64,000 bases of DNA, from contig JAUHVR010000012.1 in assembly GCA_030424865.1 (NCBI GenBank), positions 62,001 through 126,000 of the forward strand. The letters run 5' to 3'. The notes beneath the pieces are model-generated. The model searched no databases. It was not told the DNA's origin and saw nothing but the letters and a program-made list of their open reading frames with translations. This stretch comes from Alphaproteobacteria bacterium. GTDB lineage: Bacteria > Pseudomonadota > Alphaproteobacteria > Rhodobacterales > Rhodobacteraceae. This document shows, one piece after another, positions 1 to 9,098 of this stretch (position 1 is the first letter of the stretch; each line of letters opens with the position of its first letter). The position numbers and the translations under genes are program-made.

Positions 1-801
1 TGCTGAGGCATGTTTGCGTGTGTAGAACTCGGCCATGAGACCAACCATAAACAAGACGATCCCAAGCACCAAAGGATATTCCCAATTGCTCTTGTGGGGA
101 TTGTAATTGACAAAGGCAAACCCGCGCGACTGGTCGATGGTGTGAAACAGCGGGTTCCAGACAAAGAACGGCAGCATGAACCCAGGCAGGGTGTTGGCGA
201 CAAACATCTTCCCCGAGGCGATCATGTTGGCGCGTTGATAGATCGTCGAGATGATGTTGACCACGGTCGGGAACCAGGGTTTGGCCGCCAGCAGCACAAC
301 CCCGATCGCCGCGCCCGTGAACCAGCTGAGCAGAACCATGGCCAAACAGCCGATGGGATCCTGAATCGTGATCGGTGTGATCGCCGTGTGATAGATGAAA
401 AGGATCACCACCAGCGACAGAACCTGGATGTAAAGCGAGCTGAGCATCGCCGAGGCGATCGCAATTGCTGTATTCATAGGCGCATGCTGCATCATTGGGC
501 TTGCAGGCCCCTCGGATCCGACAACAGCGCTTAGTGTTTTCACATGGGTCATGTACAGAAAGATGCCGGTCATGATGTAGACCAGAAAATCCCCCCGCAG
601 GGCAGCACCCCGCAGGCCCAGGATGGAGAACAGAAGATAAAAGGCCAGCACGAAGATCACGGTCTGCAGCATGTTCATCAGGATCGACATCGCCGCGTTG
701 CCATGCGTTTTGCGGATCGCCCGGACAGCGTTGTGATAGATCAGCTCAAGGATCGAGACCGCCGATTGCAGGCGGGTCTTCGGGGCCGATGGTTGAAACA
801 T
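1..801 (-). CDS. ABC-2 type polysaccharide export permease (3' end outside window)
   Basis: Reading the minus strand from the ATG at 801 gives 267 codons with no stop before the window edge, so the C-terminus is missing or nearly so. The product is a multi-pass membrane protein with hydrophobic segments near residues 35-55, 75-90, 110-145 and 155-180, and conserved-looking stretches such as GKMFVANTLPGF and WNPLFHTIDQSR, as in KpsM/RfbA-type permeases that move capsule or O-antigen glycans across the inner membrane with a separate ATPase. The ATPase is not in the window and would lie to the left. Divergent from cysQ across about 130 bases; galU, galE and glycosyltransferases follow on the other side, in keeping with glycan export. 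Confidence 0.8.
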   Translation of the reverse strand, partial: MFQPSAPKTRLQSAVSILELIYHNAVRAIRKTHGNAAMSILMNMLQTVIFVLAFYLLFSILGLRGAALRGDFLVYIMTGIFLYMTHVKTLSAVVGSEGPASPMMQHAPMNTAIAIASAMLSSLYIQVLSLVVILFIYHTAITPITIQDPIGCLAMVLLSWFTGAAIGVVLLAAKPWFPTVVNIISTIYQRANMIASGKMFVANTLPGFMLPFFVWNPLFHTIDQSRGFAFVNYNPHKSNWEYPLVLGIVLFMVGLMAEFYTRKHASA

Positions 802-930
802 GCAGTCGCTGCTCCGAATGCGCGGCACTGTCGCGGTCGGGCCGCTTGCCGTTCTGGGTTGGGAACAGCATAAGGGCGGCGACGTTTTTAATCAATGAAT
901 CTGCGGAATCGCAGATCAAAGGAGACGACA

Positions 931-1728
931 TTGGACTATCAGGAATTGACCCGCGTGATGCGCACACTGGCGCTGGAAGCTGGTGACAAGATCATGGAGA
1001 TCTACAACTCGGACGATTTCGAGGTGAAATCCAAGTCGGACGACAGCCCGGTGACCGCAGCGGACGAAGCGGCAGATGCGCTGATCTCGGCCGGTCTGCG
1101 CGCCTCGTTTCCTGATGTTGCCCTGGTCACCGAAGAACAGGCCGACAGCCACGACATCAGTGCCAAGACCTTTCTGATCGTCGACCCGCTGGACGGCACC
1201 AAGGAATTTGTCCACCGCCGCGGCGATTTCACCGTGAACATCGCGCTGGTCGAAGACGGCGTGCCCACCCGCGGCGTGGTCTATGCGCCCGCCAAAGACC
1301 GAATGTTCTATACCGACGGCGAAGGCGGCTCGGTCGAGGAACTGGGGCCTTTCGACAAGACCACGGTGGGCAAGACCAAGCCGATCCGCGTCGCCGACAG
1401 CGACAATGCCGCGCTGATGGTCGTTGCGTCGAAGTCGCACCGCGATCAGGCGACCGATGATTACATCGGCAAGTACGCGGTCAAGGACATGAAAAGCGCA
1501 GGCTCGTCGCTGAAGTTCTGCCTTGTCGCCACCGGCGAGGCCGACATCTATCCGCGCGTCGGCCGCACCATGGAGTGGGACACGGCTGCCGGCCATGCAG
1601 TTCTGAACGGAGCCGGCGGGTCGGTTGTGCGGTTCGACGACCACAGCCCGCTGGTCTATGGCAAGGAAGGTTTCGCAAACCCCTTCTTCATCGCCTACGC
1701 GCCCGCCGTTGATCTGAAACCGGCCTAA
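931..1728 (+). CDS. cysQ: 3'(2'),5'-bisphosphate nucleotidase CysQ
   Basis: Inositol-monophosphatase-fold, metal-dependent phosphatase that removes the 3' phosphate from PAP(S), recycling the by-product of sulfation and sulfate assimilation. The metal-binding signature DPLDGTKEF starts at residue 85, preceded by the acidic VTEEQ segment, and the C-terminal WDTAAGHAVL motif is present. I take TTG 931 as start (265 aa) because GGAG at 921-924 lies six bases upstream; an in-frame ATG at 895 has no such site. PAP removal fits a locus with several sulfotransferase-like genes, since these make PAP; that functional link is inference. Confidence 0.88.
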   Translation: MDYQELTRVMRTLALEAGDKIMEIYNSDDFEVKSKSDDSPVTAADEAADALISAGLRASFPDVALVTEEQADSHDISAKTFLIVDPLDGTKEFVHRRGDFTVNIALVEDGVPTRGVVYAPAKDRMFYTDGEGGSVEELGPFDKTTVGKTKPIRVADSDNAALMVVASKSHRDQATDDYIGKYAVKDMKSAGSSLKFCLVATGEADIYPRVGRTMEWDTAAGHAVLNGAGGSVVRFDDHSPLVYGKEGFANPFFIAYAPAVDLKPA

Positions 1729-1961
1729 GATATCCGGCGCCGGGTGGGGCAAATCCGCCCAATCCGGCGTCCATCCCGCATTTGTTTCATTATTCAGCCT
1801 CATTGTTGTTCCGATTTAAGAAGCAAACTGTTTCTTAGTGGGCCAAGGGCCGTCGGGGCATTCTTTTTGAAATCCAAAGGTCATTCATTGACCCCGGCGC
1901 AGACCAAGGACCGCTATTTGTGGTAAACGGAGTCCATGGGTATGACGAACGGAGCAAAGGT

Positions 1962-2852
1962 ATGAGCAACAAGGTCACCAAGGCCGTTTTTCCGGTTGCC
2001 GGATTGGGAACACGTTTCCTGCCAGCCACCAAGTCCGTCCCCAAGGAAATCATGACGCTGGTCGACCGCCCGCTGGTGCAATACGCCATCGACGAGGCGC
2101 GCGCGGCAGGCATCAAGGAATTCATCTTTGTCACCTCGCGCGGGAAAAGCGCGCTCGAAGACTACTTCGACAACATGCCCTACCTGGAAGAGGAATTGCG
2201 CCGCAAGGGCAAGACCGAGCTTCTGGAAACGCTGCAGGCCACCAACATGGAAAGCGGCGCGATTGCCTATATCCGGCAGCACAAGGCACTGGGCCTGGGA
2301 CACGCCGTCTGGTGCGCCCGTCGCCTGATCGGTGACGAACCCTTTGCGGTGATGCTGCCCGATGACGTGATCGCCGCCGAAAAGCCCTGTCTGGCGCAGA
2401 TGGTCGAAGCTTATGAAGAAACAGGCGGCAGCATGGTCGCCGCGATGGAGGTGCCCTATGATCGCACCTCGGCCTATGGCGTTCTGGACGTGCAAGAGGA
2501 CATGGGCTCTATGGTTTCGGTCAAGGGAATGGTCGAGAAGCCTGCCCAAGGCACCGCGCCGTCGAACCTGGCTGTGATCGGCCGCTACATCCTCAGCCCC
2601 TCGGTTCTGGAAAACCTGAACACGATGAAAGAGGGCGCAGGAGGAGAGATCCAGTTGACCGACGCCATCGCGCAGGAAATTGGCGGGCCGAACAATGTTT
2701 ACGGCTATCGCTTCCGCGGCCAGCGCTTTGACTGCGGGTCCAAAGCTGGCTTTTTGCAGGCGACCGTTGCCTTTGGCCTGGCGCGCGAGGAATTGCGCGA
2801 CGATCTGGCGTCGTTCCTGCAGGAAATCATGCTGGCGCAAGCGGCGGAGTAA
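1962..2852 (+). CDS. galU: UTP--glucose-1-phosphate uridylyltransferase GalU
   Basis: Makes UDP-glucose from UTP and glucose-1-phosphate, the precursor for exopolysaccharide and LPS sugars. The nucleotidyltransferase signature GLGTRFLPATK occupies residues 14-24 and the family's VEKP motif is present. The start at ATG 1962 (296 aa) has GGAG at 1951-1954; an in-frame ATG at 1920 would add 14 residues with no homologous look. It is followed after six bases by galE, so the two form an operon that produces UDP-glucose and UDP-galactose for the glycosyltransferases downstream. The 233-base gap after cysQ probably holds its promoter. Confidence 0.93.
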   Translation: MSNKVTKAVFPVAGLGTRFLPATKSVPKEIMTLVDRPLVQYAIDEARAAGIKEFIFVTSRGKSALEDYFDNMPYLEEELRRKGKTELLETLQATNMESGAIAYIRQHKALGLGHAVWCARRLIGDEPFAVMLPDDVIAAEKPCLAQMVEAYEETGGSMVAAMEVPYDRTSAYGVLDVQEDMGSMVSVKGMVEKPAQGTAPSNLAVIGRYILSPSVLENLNTMKEGAGGEIQLTDAIAQEIGGPNNVYGYRFRGQRFDCGSKAGFLQATVAFGLAREELRDDLASFLQEIMLAQAAE

Positions 2853-2858
2853 GCCCCT

Positions 2859-3842
2859 TTGGCGAATGTTCTGGTCACCGGCGGCGCGGGCTACATCGGC
2901 TCGCACGCCTGCAAGGCCCTGGCCCAAGCCGGGTTCACCCCTGTCACCGTCGACAGTCTGGTCACCGGCTGGCGCGATGCGGTGAAATTCGGTCCGCTGG
3001 TTCAGGGTGACCTGTGCGACCGTGCTCTGCTGGACCGCACCTTTGCCGAATACCAACCCATCGCCGTTCTGCATTTCGCCGCGCTCAGCCTGGTGGGCGA
3101 GGCGATGGCGCAGCCCGGAAAATACTGGCAAAACAACGTCGTAGGGTCACTGACGCTGATCGAGGCCGCCGCAGCCGCGGGATGCCGCAACTTTGTCTTC
3201 TCCTCGACCTGCGCCACCTATGGCGAACATGACGGCGTGGTGCTGGACGAAGACACGCCCCAGATGCCGCTGAACGCCTATGGCGCCAGCAAGCGCGCGA
3301 TCGAGGATATCCTGCGCGACTTCGACGCCGCCCACGACCTGCGCCATGTGATCTTTCGCTACTTCAACGTCGCGGGCGCCGATCCCGAGGCCGAGGTGGG
3401 CGAACATCACCGCCCCGAAACCCACCTGATCCCTGTCATGTTCGAGGCCATCGATGGCCAGCGCCCCGGCCTGACCATCAACGGCACGGATTACGACACG
3501 CCCGACGGCACCTGCATCCGCGACTATGTGCACGTCTGCGATCTGGTCGACGCCCATATCCTGGGCCTGCGCTGGTTGCAGGACGGCAAACCCAGCCGGG
3601 TCTTCAATCTGGGCACCGGTCGTGGGTTTTCAAACCGAGAAGTTGTCGAAGCCTCGCGCGCTGTTACCAACCGCGAGGTGCCGTGTTCCGACGGCCCGCG
3701 CCGTGCAGGCGATGCGACCAAGCTGGTCTCGGGCTCGTCCCGCGCCAAGACCGAGCTGGGATGGGAGCCCAAGCGATCGACCCTGCAACAGATGATCGGC
3801 GATGCCTGGCGCTGGCACCAAACGGGACATTACGATAGCTAA
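2859..3842 (+). CDS. galE: UDP-glucose 4-epimerase GalE
   Basis: Short-chain dehydrogenase-fold enzyme that interconverts UDP-glucose and UDP-galactose using tightly bound NAD. The NAD-binding TGGAGYIG is at residues 7-14, the catalytic Ser/Thr region SSTCATYG near 118, and the YxxxK pair is Tyr141/Lys145 (YGASK). Length 327 aa is normal. The start is a TTG six bases after the galU stop, giving the usual MANVLVTGG-type N-terminus; no ATG is available upstream of the nucleotide-binding motif. Co-transcribed with galU. Confidence 0.93.
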   Translation: MANVLVTGGAGYIGSHACKALAQAGFTPVTVDSLVTGWRDAVKFGPLVQGDLCDRALLDRTFAEYQPIAVLHFAALSLVGEAMAQPGKYWQNNVVGSLTLIEAAAAAGCRNFVFSSTCATYGEHDGVVLDEDTPQMPLNAYGASKRAIEDILRDFDAAHDLRHVIFRYFNVAGADPEAEVGEHHRPETHLIPVMFEAIDGQRPGLTINGTDYDTPDGTCIRDYVHVCDLVDAHILGLRWLQDGKPSRVFNLGTGRGFSNREVVEASRAVTNREVPCSDGPRRAGDATKLVSGSSRAKTELGWEPKRSTLQQMIGDAWRWHQTGHYDS

Positions 3843-3848
3843 GTCTTC

Positions 3849-4865
3849 ATGACGCAAAGCGGGTATTGGGCGGCTTACAGATTGCGGTGGCAACGCCGCA
3901 AACTTCTGTGGCGCGCCTTTCGCAGCCGCCATGCGCTGACGCTGATCCAGGACCGCACGGATCAGATCCGCCCCCATGACATCCCCTGCGTGATGACCGT
4001 GCGCAACGAAATGCTGCGCCTGCCCTTCTTTCTGCAGCACCACCGCGCGCTGGGGGTCGACCACTTCCTGATCGTCGACAATGGCAGCACCGATGGCACC
4101 GCCGATTGGCTGGCGGGGCAACCCGATGTCTCGCTTTGGCAGACGCAAGCCAGCTATCGCGCCTCGCGCTTTGGGGTCGATTGGACGACCTGGCTGCAGA
4201 TGAAATACGCGCATCGGCACTGGTGCCTTGTCCTCGATGCGGACGAGTTGCTGGTCTATGACGGCTGTGATCACCGCGATCTGCACGCGCTGACCAAGTG
4301 GCTGGAGACTCGCGGGGCCGAAGGCTTTGGCGCGCTGATGGTCGACCTTTATCCCAAGGGGCAAGTGAACCAGGCGGAGTACATCCGGGGCGAGGATCCG
4401 GCCCATTGCCTGCCCTGGTTCGATCCGGGCCCCTTTCGTGTTCGACGGCAAGCCCCAAAACAGAACCTTTGGGTGCAGGGCGGCGCGCGGGACCGGATGT
4501 TCTTTGCCGAAACGCCTGCCAAGGCCCCGACGCTGAACAAGCTGCCCCTGATGCGCTGGAACAGGCGCTATGCCTGGCTGAATTCCTGTCACTCCGCCCT
4601 GCCCCCGCGCCTGAACCTGCTGTACGACGGCCCCGGCGGCGCGCAGCCCTCGGGCGCGCTTTTGCACAGCAAGTTCCTGCCCGATGCCGACGCCCGCGCG
4701 CGCGAGGAAAAGGCGCGCAAACAGCACTTCCACACCCCCGAACGCTTTGACGCCTACTATGACGATATCGCCAAATGCCCCGACCTGTGGTGGGACGGCG
4801 CGAAACGCTATGAGGGGCCCGGCAGTCTGGTGCAGGCAGGACTCATGTCCAAACTCGACTGGTAA
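3849..4865 (+). CDS. Family 2-like glycosyltransferase (first of a tandem pair)
   Basis: 338-residue cytosolic glycosyltransferase with a basic N-terminus and a GT-A core. It shows the RNEMLRLPFF motif near residue 55, DNGSTDG near 77, and the metal/nucleotide-sugar DxD-type motif DADE at 130-133. The pattern matches the PF13704-type glycosyltransferases common in Roseobacters. It starts seven bases after galE, in the same operon, and is clearly paralogous to the next gene: both share RNEMLRLP, the STDG and DE motifs, NLW-QGG and a C-terminal LMSK. The sugar donor cannot be told from sequence. Confidence 0.82.
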   Translation: MTQSGYWAAYRLRWQRRKLLWRAFRSRHALTLIQDRTDQIRPHDIPCVMTVRNEMLRLPFFLQHHRALGVDHFLIVDNGSTDGTADWLAGQPDVSLWQTQASYRASRFGVDWTTWLQMKYAHRHWCLVLDADELLVYDGCDHRDLHALTKWLETRGAEGFGALMVDLYPKGQVNQAEYIRGEDPAHCLPWFDPGPFRVRRQAPKQNLWVQGGARDRMFFAETPAKAPTLNKLPLMRWNRRYAWLNSCHSALPPRLNLLYDGPGGAQPSGALLHSKFLPDADARAREEKARKQHFHTPERFDAYYDDIAKCPDLWWDGAKRYEGPGSLVQAGLMSKLDW

Positions 4866-4947
4866 TTCCCCGCAATCTTTCGCTTTCCTTCAGCCCTTTG
4901 TGCCTTAGACTGTGCACAAAACGAGCAGAGGGGCCAAAACCCGCGGT

Positions 4948-5958
4948 ATGGGCCTGATTCAGTCATATCACATGCGCTTGCGGCGCAAGCGTTTGCTGTT
5001 GCGCGCCCTGCGCAAAAGCCGCGAGCTGCGCCCGGTCACAAACCGGACCGAGCTGATCCGCCCCGGCGACGTGCTGCTGTTTTCCACGCAGCGCAACGAG
5101 ATGCTGCGCCTGCCGTACTTCCTGAAGTATTACCGCGACATGGGCGTGAACCACTTTTTCTTTGTGGACAACGACAGCACCGATGGCGCGACCGCCTATC
5201 TTGAGGCTCAGCCCGATGTCTCTCTCTGGACCACCAAGGGCAGCTACAAGCGGTCGCGCTTTGGCGTGGACTGGCTGAACGCCCTGCAGCGTCGCTATGC
5301 CGATGGCCATTGGACGCTGGTCGCCGACCCGGACGAGTTCTTTGTCTACCCCTTCTGTGACACGCGGCCGATCCGCGCGCTGACCGACTGGCTGGACAGC
5401 TGCGGCATCCGCTCTTTCGGCGCGATGCTTTTGGACATGTACCCCAAGGGCGGCATCAACGATGAACCCTATCGCGCCGGGCAAGACCCGCTTGAGATCG
5501 CCCACTGGTTCGACGCCGGGAACTACGCGATCACCAAGAACCACCAATATGGCAACCTTTGGATTCAGGGCGGCCCCCGCGCCCGCGCCTTCTTTGCCGA
5601 CACACCAAAATCCGCACCTGCGCTGAACAAGATCCCCCTGGTGAAATGGAGCCGCAACTACGCCTATGTCAGCTCGACCCACAACCTGCTGCCGCGCGGG
5701 TTGAATCAGGTCTATGACGCCAGCGGCGGCGAAAAGGCGTCAGGTCTGATGCTGCACATGAAGTTCCTGAACACGCTTGGGGACAAGGCCAGCGAAGAGC
5801 TGGATCGCGGGCAGCATTATGCTGGCGGACGCGAATATGCGGCTTACGCCGAGGGCGCACGCGACAACCCCGATCTGTGGTGCAAGTGGTCGGAACGCTA
5901 CATCAACTGGCGCCAGCTGGAAATTCTGGGCCTGATGTCCAAGGGGAACTGGGCATGA
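4948..5958 (+). CDS. Family 2-like glycosyltransferase (second of a tandem pair)
   Basis: Paralogue of the preceding gene with the same layout: basic N-terminus, RNEMLRLPYF, DNDSTDG, and DPDE (residues 127-130) as the metal-binding motif. The alignment with its neighbour favours ATG 4948 (336 aa, MGLIQSYHMRLRRK); a GTG at 4912 would add 12 residues not matched in the paralogue. It lies 82 bases after the first copy and its TGA overlaps the next gene's ATG (ATGA), so translation of the GT14 gene is coupled to it. The pair looks like a tandem duplication that has since diverged. Confidence 0.82.
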   Translation: MGLIQSYHMRLRRKRLLLRALRKSRELRPVTNRTELIRPGDVLLFSTQRNEMLRLPYFLKYYRDMGVNHFFFVDNDSTDGATAYLEAQPDVSLWTTKGSYKRSRFGVDWLNALQRRYADGHWTLVADPDEFFVYPFCDTRPIRALTDWLDSCGIRSFGAMLLDMYPKGGINDEPYRAGQDPLEIAHWFDAGNYAITKNHQYGNLWIQGGPRARAFFADTPKSAPALNKIPLVKWSRNYAYVSSTHNLLPRGLNQVYDASGGEKASGLMLHMKFLNTLGDKASEELDRGQHYAGGREYAAYAEGARDNPDLWCKWSERYINWRQLEILGLMSKGNWA

Positions 5959-7655
5959 CTGTCGGCATCGTCATGCTGGTGCACACCGCGCTGGACCGGG
6001 CCGAACAGGTGGCGCGGCATTGGGCGGCGGGCGGCTGCCCGGTTGTGATCCACGTTGACAGCAACGTCGCCGCGCCGGTGTTCCAGCGGTTCCAGAAAGC
6101 GCTATCGGATGTGCCCGGCCTGCAGTTTTCCCGCCGTCATCGCTGTGAGTGGGGCAGTTGGGGGCTGGTCGCCGCCAGCCAGGACGCGGCTGAACTGATG
6201 CTACGCCAGAACCCCGATGTCAGCCACGTCTACCTGAGCTCGGGTTCCTGCCTGCCGCTGCGCCCGGTGCATGAGCTGCAGACCTATCTGGCTGACCGCC
6301 CCACGGTCGACTTCATCGAAAGCGCAACCACAGCGGATGTGCCCTGGACCGTTGGCGGGCTGGATCAGGAACGGTTCACCCTGCGGTTTCCGTTTTCCTG
6401 GCGCCGTCAGCGCAAGCTTTTTGATGCCTACGTCACTCTGCAACGCCGCCTGCGCGTCAAACGGCGCATCCCCAAGGGGCTGGTCCCCCATATGGGCAGC
6501 CAATGGTGGTGCCTGACCCGCCGCACGCTGGACGCCATCCTGACCGACCCCGACCGGCCCAGCTATGACCGCTATTTCAAAAGGGTCTGGATCCCCGACG
6601 AAAGCTATTTCCAGACCCTCGCCCGCCAGCACTCGGACCAGATCGAAAGCCGGTCACTGACCCTGTCAAAGTTCGATTTCCAAGGCAAACCGCACACGTT
6701 TTATGACGACCACCTGCAATTGCTGCGGCGGTCCGACTGTTTTGTCGCGCGCAAGATCTGGCCCCACGCCGACCGGCTGTACGAGGCATTTCTGAACGAA
6801 CCCAACCAGTTGCACGACCGGAACGAACCCAATCCAGGCAAGATCGACCGCATCTTTGCCAAGGCGGTCCAGCGCCGGACCCGGGGACGGCCGGGGTTGG
6901 TCATGCAAAGCCGCTTTCCGCATCAGGACTGGAACGGCGCGGTGACCGCCGCGCGGTATTCGGTGTTTCAGGGCTTTGCGGAATTGTTCGAAGATTTTGC
7001 GCCCTGGCTGGAAACCGCCACGGGTGCGCGGGTCCACGGGCGGCTTTTTGCGCCTGACCGCGTGCATTTTGCCGGTGGGGAAACCACGTTCAACGGCGCG
7101 CTGTCTGACAGTGCCACCCTGCGCGACGACAATCCGCGCGCCTTTCTGACCAACCTGATCTGGAACACGCGCGGCGAGCCGCAGTGTTTTCAATACGGCC
7201 CCGTCGACACGCCCAAGATCCTCGAGGTCATGGCCTATGACAGCAACGCCCGGATCTCGGTGATCTCGGGCGCCTGGGCGGTACCCCTGTTCAAATCCGG
7301 CGGAGGGTTCGTCGACATTCGCGACGCCGCCGCGCGCCTGCAAAAGATCGAGACCAAGCAGCTGAAGCTCTTGCAATCGCAATGGGTGCGCGCGCACGTG
7401 CGGATCTGGACCATGGCTGAATTCATCGAGGCCCCGATGGAGACGCTGAAACAGATCGTCGACGACATCGGGCGCAACCCGTCACAACGCCTGACCGAAG
7501 CCCCGCAGATGGTAGACCTGACCGGCTTTGCCGAATTCCTGCAAAGGCTCAAGAACGAAGGCATGCATCCCCACCTGATGGGCGATTTCTCGGTCAACCG
7601 CATGCCGCAACCCTCCAATCCCTCGGCCCGTCGGCCCTATTTGGTAAAGCGCTGA
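5955..7655 (+). CDS. GT14 (core-2/I-branching type) glycosyltransferase with long C-terminal region
   Basis: 566 residues. The first ~290 resemble the core-2/I-branching beta-1,6-GlcNAc transferase and xylosyltransferase family: VIHVDSN near residue 33, HVYLSSGSCLPLRP near 94, GSQWWCLTRR near 181 and DESYFQTL near 215. The remaining ~270 residues (from about RPGLVMQSRFPHQDW) form a separate domain; I recall such C-terminal parts being catalogued as DUF5927/DUF5928 in Rhodobacteraceae but cannot verify this here. The start ATG overlaps the stop of the preceding glycosyltransferase. It probably adds a branch to a surface glycan; acceptor unknown. A second GT14 gene with a different C-terminus lies at 21679. 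Confidence 0.8.
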   Translation: MTVGIVMLVHTALDRAEQVARHWAAGGCPVVIHVDSNVAAPVFQRFQKALSDVPGLQFSRRHRCEWGSWGLVAASQDAAELMLRQNPDVSHVYLSSGSCLPLRPVHELQTYLADRPTVDFIESATTADVPWTVGGLDQERFTLRFPFSWRRQRKLFDAYVTLQRRLRVKRRIPKGLVPHMGSQWWCLTRRTLDAILTDPDRPSYDRYFKRVWIPDESYFQTLARQHSDQIESRSLTLSKFDFQGKPHTFYDDHLQLLRRSDCFVARKIWPHADRLYEAFLNEPNQLHDRNEPNPGKIDRIFAKAVQRRTRGRPGLVMQSRFPHQDWNGAVTAARYSVFQGFAELFEDFAPWLETATGARVHGRLFAPDRVHFAGGETTFNGALSDSATLRDDNPRAFLTNLIWNTRGEPQCFQYGPVDTPKILEVMAYDSNARISVISGAWAVPLFKSGGGFVDIRDAAARLQKIETKQLKLLQSQWVRAHVRIWTMAEFIEAPMETLKQIVDDIGRNPSQRLTEAPQMVDLTGFAEFLQRLKNEGMHPHLMGDFSVNRMPQPSNPSARRPYLVKR

Positions 7656-7658
7656 CCG

Positions 7659-9098
7659 ATGCCCCAGTTCGACACGTTTGTGATCTTTGCCGAAATGCGC
7701 ACCGGCTCGAACTTTCTTGAGGCCAACCTGAACGCGATCGCGGGCATCACCTGCCACGGCGAGGCCTTCAACCCCGCCTTTATCGGCTATCCCAACAAGA
7801 CCGAGCTTCTGGGGATCACCGAGTCCCAGCGCAACGAAAGCCCCCAGAGCGTTTTGAAGGCCGTCCGCAAAGCCCCGGGTCTGAACGGTTTTCGGTTCTT
7901 CCATGACCACGACCCGCGGGTGTTGCAGGACCTGCTGCAGGATCGGAAATGCGCCAAGATCATCCTGACGCGCAACCCCGCCGAAAGTTATGTCAGTTGG
8001 AAGATCGCCAAGGCGACCGGGCAGTGGAAACTGACAAATGTCCGCAATCGCAAGGACAGCAAGGCTGCCTTTGACGCCGACGAGTTCGAAACCCACCTGT
8101 CCACGCTGCAAGAGTTTCAGATCACCTTGATGAACGCCCTGCAGGTCAGCGGCCAGACGGCGTTCTATGTCGACAACGAGGACCTGTCGAACCTCGATGT
8201 CATGAACGGTCTGGCCAAGTGGCTGGGCGTTCAGGGCAGGCTCGACAGCCTGAACACCTCGATCAAGCGGCAGAACCCCGAGCCGTTGGAACAGAAGGTC
8301 GCCAATCCTGACGAGATGGCGCAGGCGCTTGCGCGCCTTGACCGGTTCAACCTGACCCGCACGCCAAATTTTGAACCCCGGCGCGGTGCGGTGGTGCCCA
8401 GCTATGTGGCCGCGACCCGCGCGCCATTGCTGTACATGCCGATCCAGTCGGGCCCGACGGATGCTGTTCGGGCGTGGTTGGCGGCGCTGGATGGCGTTCC
8501 CGTGGAAGAGCTGACAACCAAGTTCAGCCAGAAAAGCCTGCGGGCCTGGATGGCCGGGCATGGGGGGCATCGGGCGTTCAGCGTTCTGCGCCATCCCCTG
8601 GCCCGCGCCCACGCCGCGTTCTGCAATCATATTCTGCACACGGGCCCCGGCGCGATGATCCGCATTCGGCGCACTTTGCGCCGGGCCCATGATCTGTCCA
8701 TCCCCGAAGACGGCCCCGATGCCACCTATCATCTGGCCGCGCACCGCGCCGCCTTTGCGCAATGGCTAAGGTTTCTGCGGGCGAACCTGTCAGGCCAGAC
8801 CGGTGTACGTGTCGATGGGCATTGGGCCTCGCAAGTGCAGGTGCTGCAGGGCATGTCCGGTTTCATGCTGCCGGACCTGCTGCTGCGCGAGGATGAAATG
8901 GCGGACGCCCTGCCTGCCCTCGCCGCCAAGGTGGGGCGGCCCGACGCCGTCGTCCCCAAACCGACCGCTGGTGACGAGCCGTTTGCGCTGGCCGATATTT
9001 ACGACGACGAGCTCGAGCAGCTCGCGCGCGAGGCCTACGCGCGCGACTACGTGATGTTCGGGTTTTCGGATTGGTCGCCGCCGGTTCAGGCGGCCTGA
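7659..9098 (+). CDS. Protein with two sulfotransferase-like halves
   Basis: 479 residues, four bases after the GT14 gene. The N-terminal half has a PAPS-binding P-loop-like motif MRTGSNFL (residues 13-20, as in NodH-like sulfotransferases) and a matching 3'-phosphate-binding segment TRNPAESYVSWK near 104-115. The C-terminal half (from about 253) repeats the layout of a family-2 sulfotransferase, with LYMPIQSGPTDAVRAWL where a P-loop would be and VLRHPLARAHAAF near 306 as a good 3'-phosphate-binding segment, but the loop lacks the usual Lys/Ser-Thr residues. So the first half looks catalytic and the second may be degenerate or a binding module. Its 3' end overlaps ptsN on the other strand by 13 bases. 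Confidence 0.7.
   Translation: MPQFDTFVIFAEMRTGSNFLEANLNAIAGITCHGEAFNPAFIGYPNKTELLGITESQRNESPQSVLKAVRKAPGLNGFRFFHDHDPRVLQDLLQDRKCAKIILTRNPAESYVSWKIAKATGQWKLTNVRNRKDSKAAFDADEFETHLSTLQEFQITLMNALQVSGQTAFYVDNEDLSNLDVMNGLAKWLGVQGRLDSLNTSIKRQNPEPLEQKVANPDEMAQALARLDRFNLTRTPNFEPRRGAVVPSYVAATRAPLLYMPIQSGPTDAVRAWLAALDGVPVEELTTKFSQKSLRAWMAGHGGHRAFSVLRHPLARAHAAFCNHILHTGPGAMIRIRRTLRRAHDLSIPEDGPDATYHLAAHRAAFAQWLRFLRANLSGQTGVRVDGHWASQVQVLQGMSGFMLPDLLLREDEMADALPALAAKVGRPDAVVPKPTAGDEPFALADIYDDELEQLAREAYARDYVMFGFSDWSPPVQAA

Noticed and set aside
1914-3131. Minus-strand open frame of 405 codons opposite galU/galE
   Set aside because: Shadow of two unmistakable enzymes on the plus strand.
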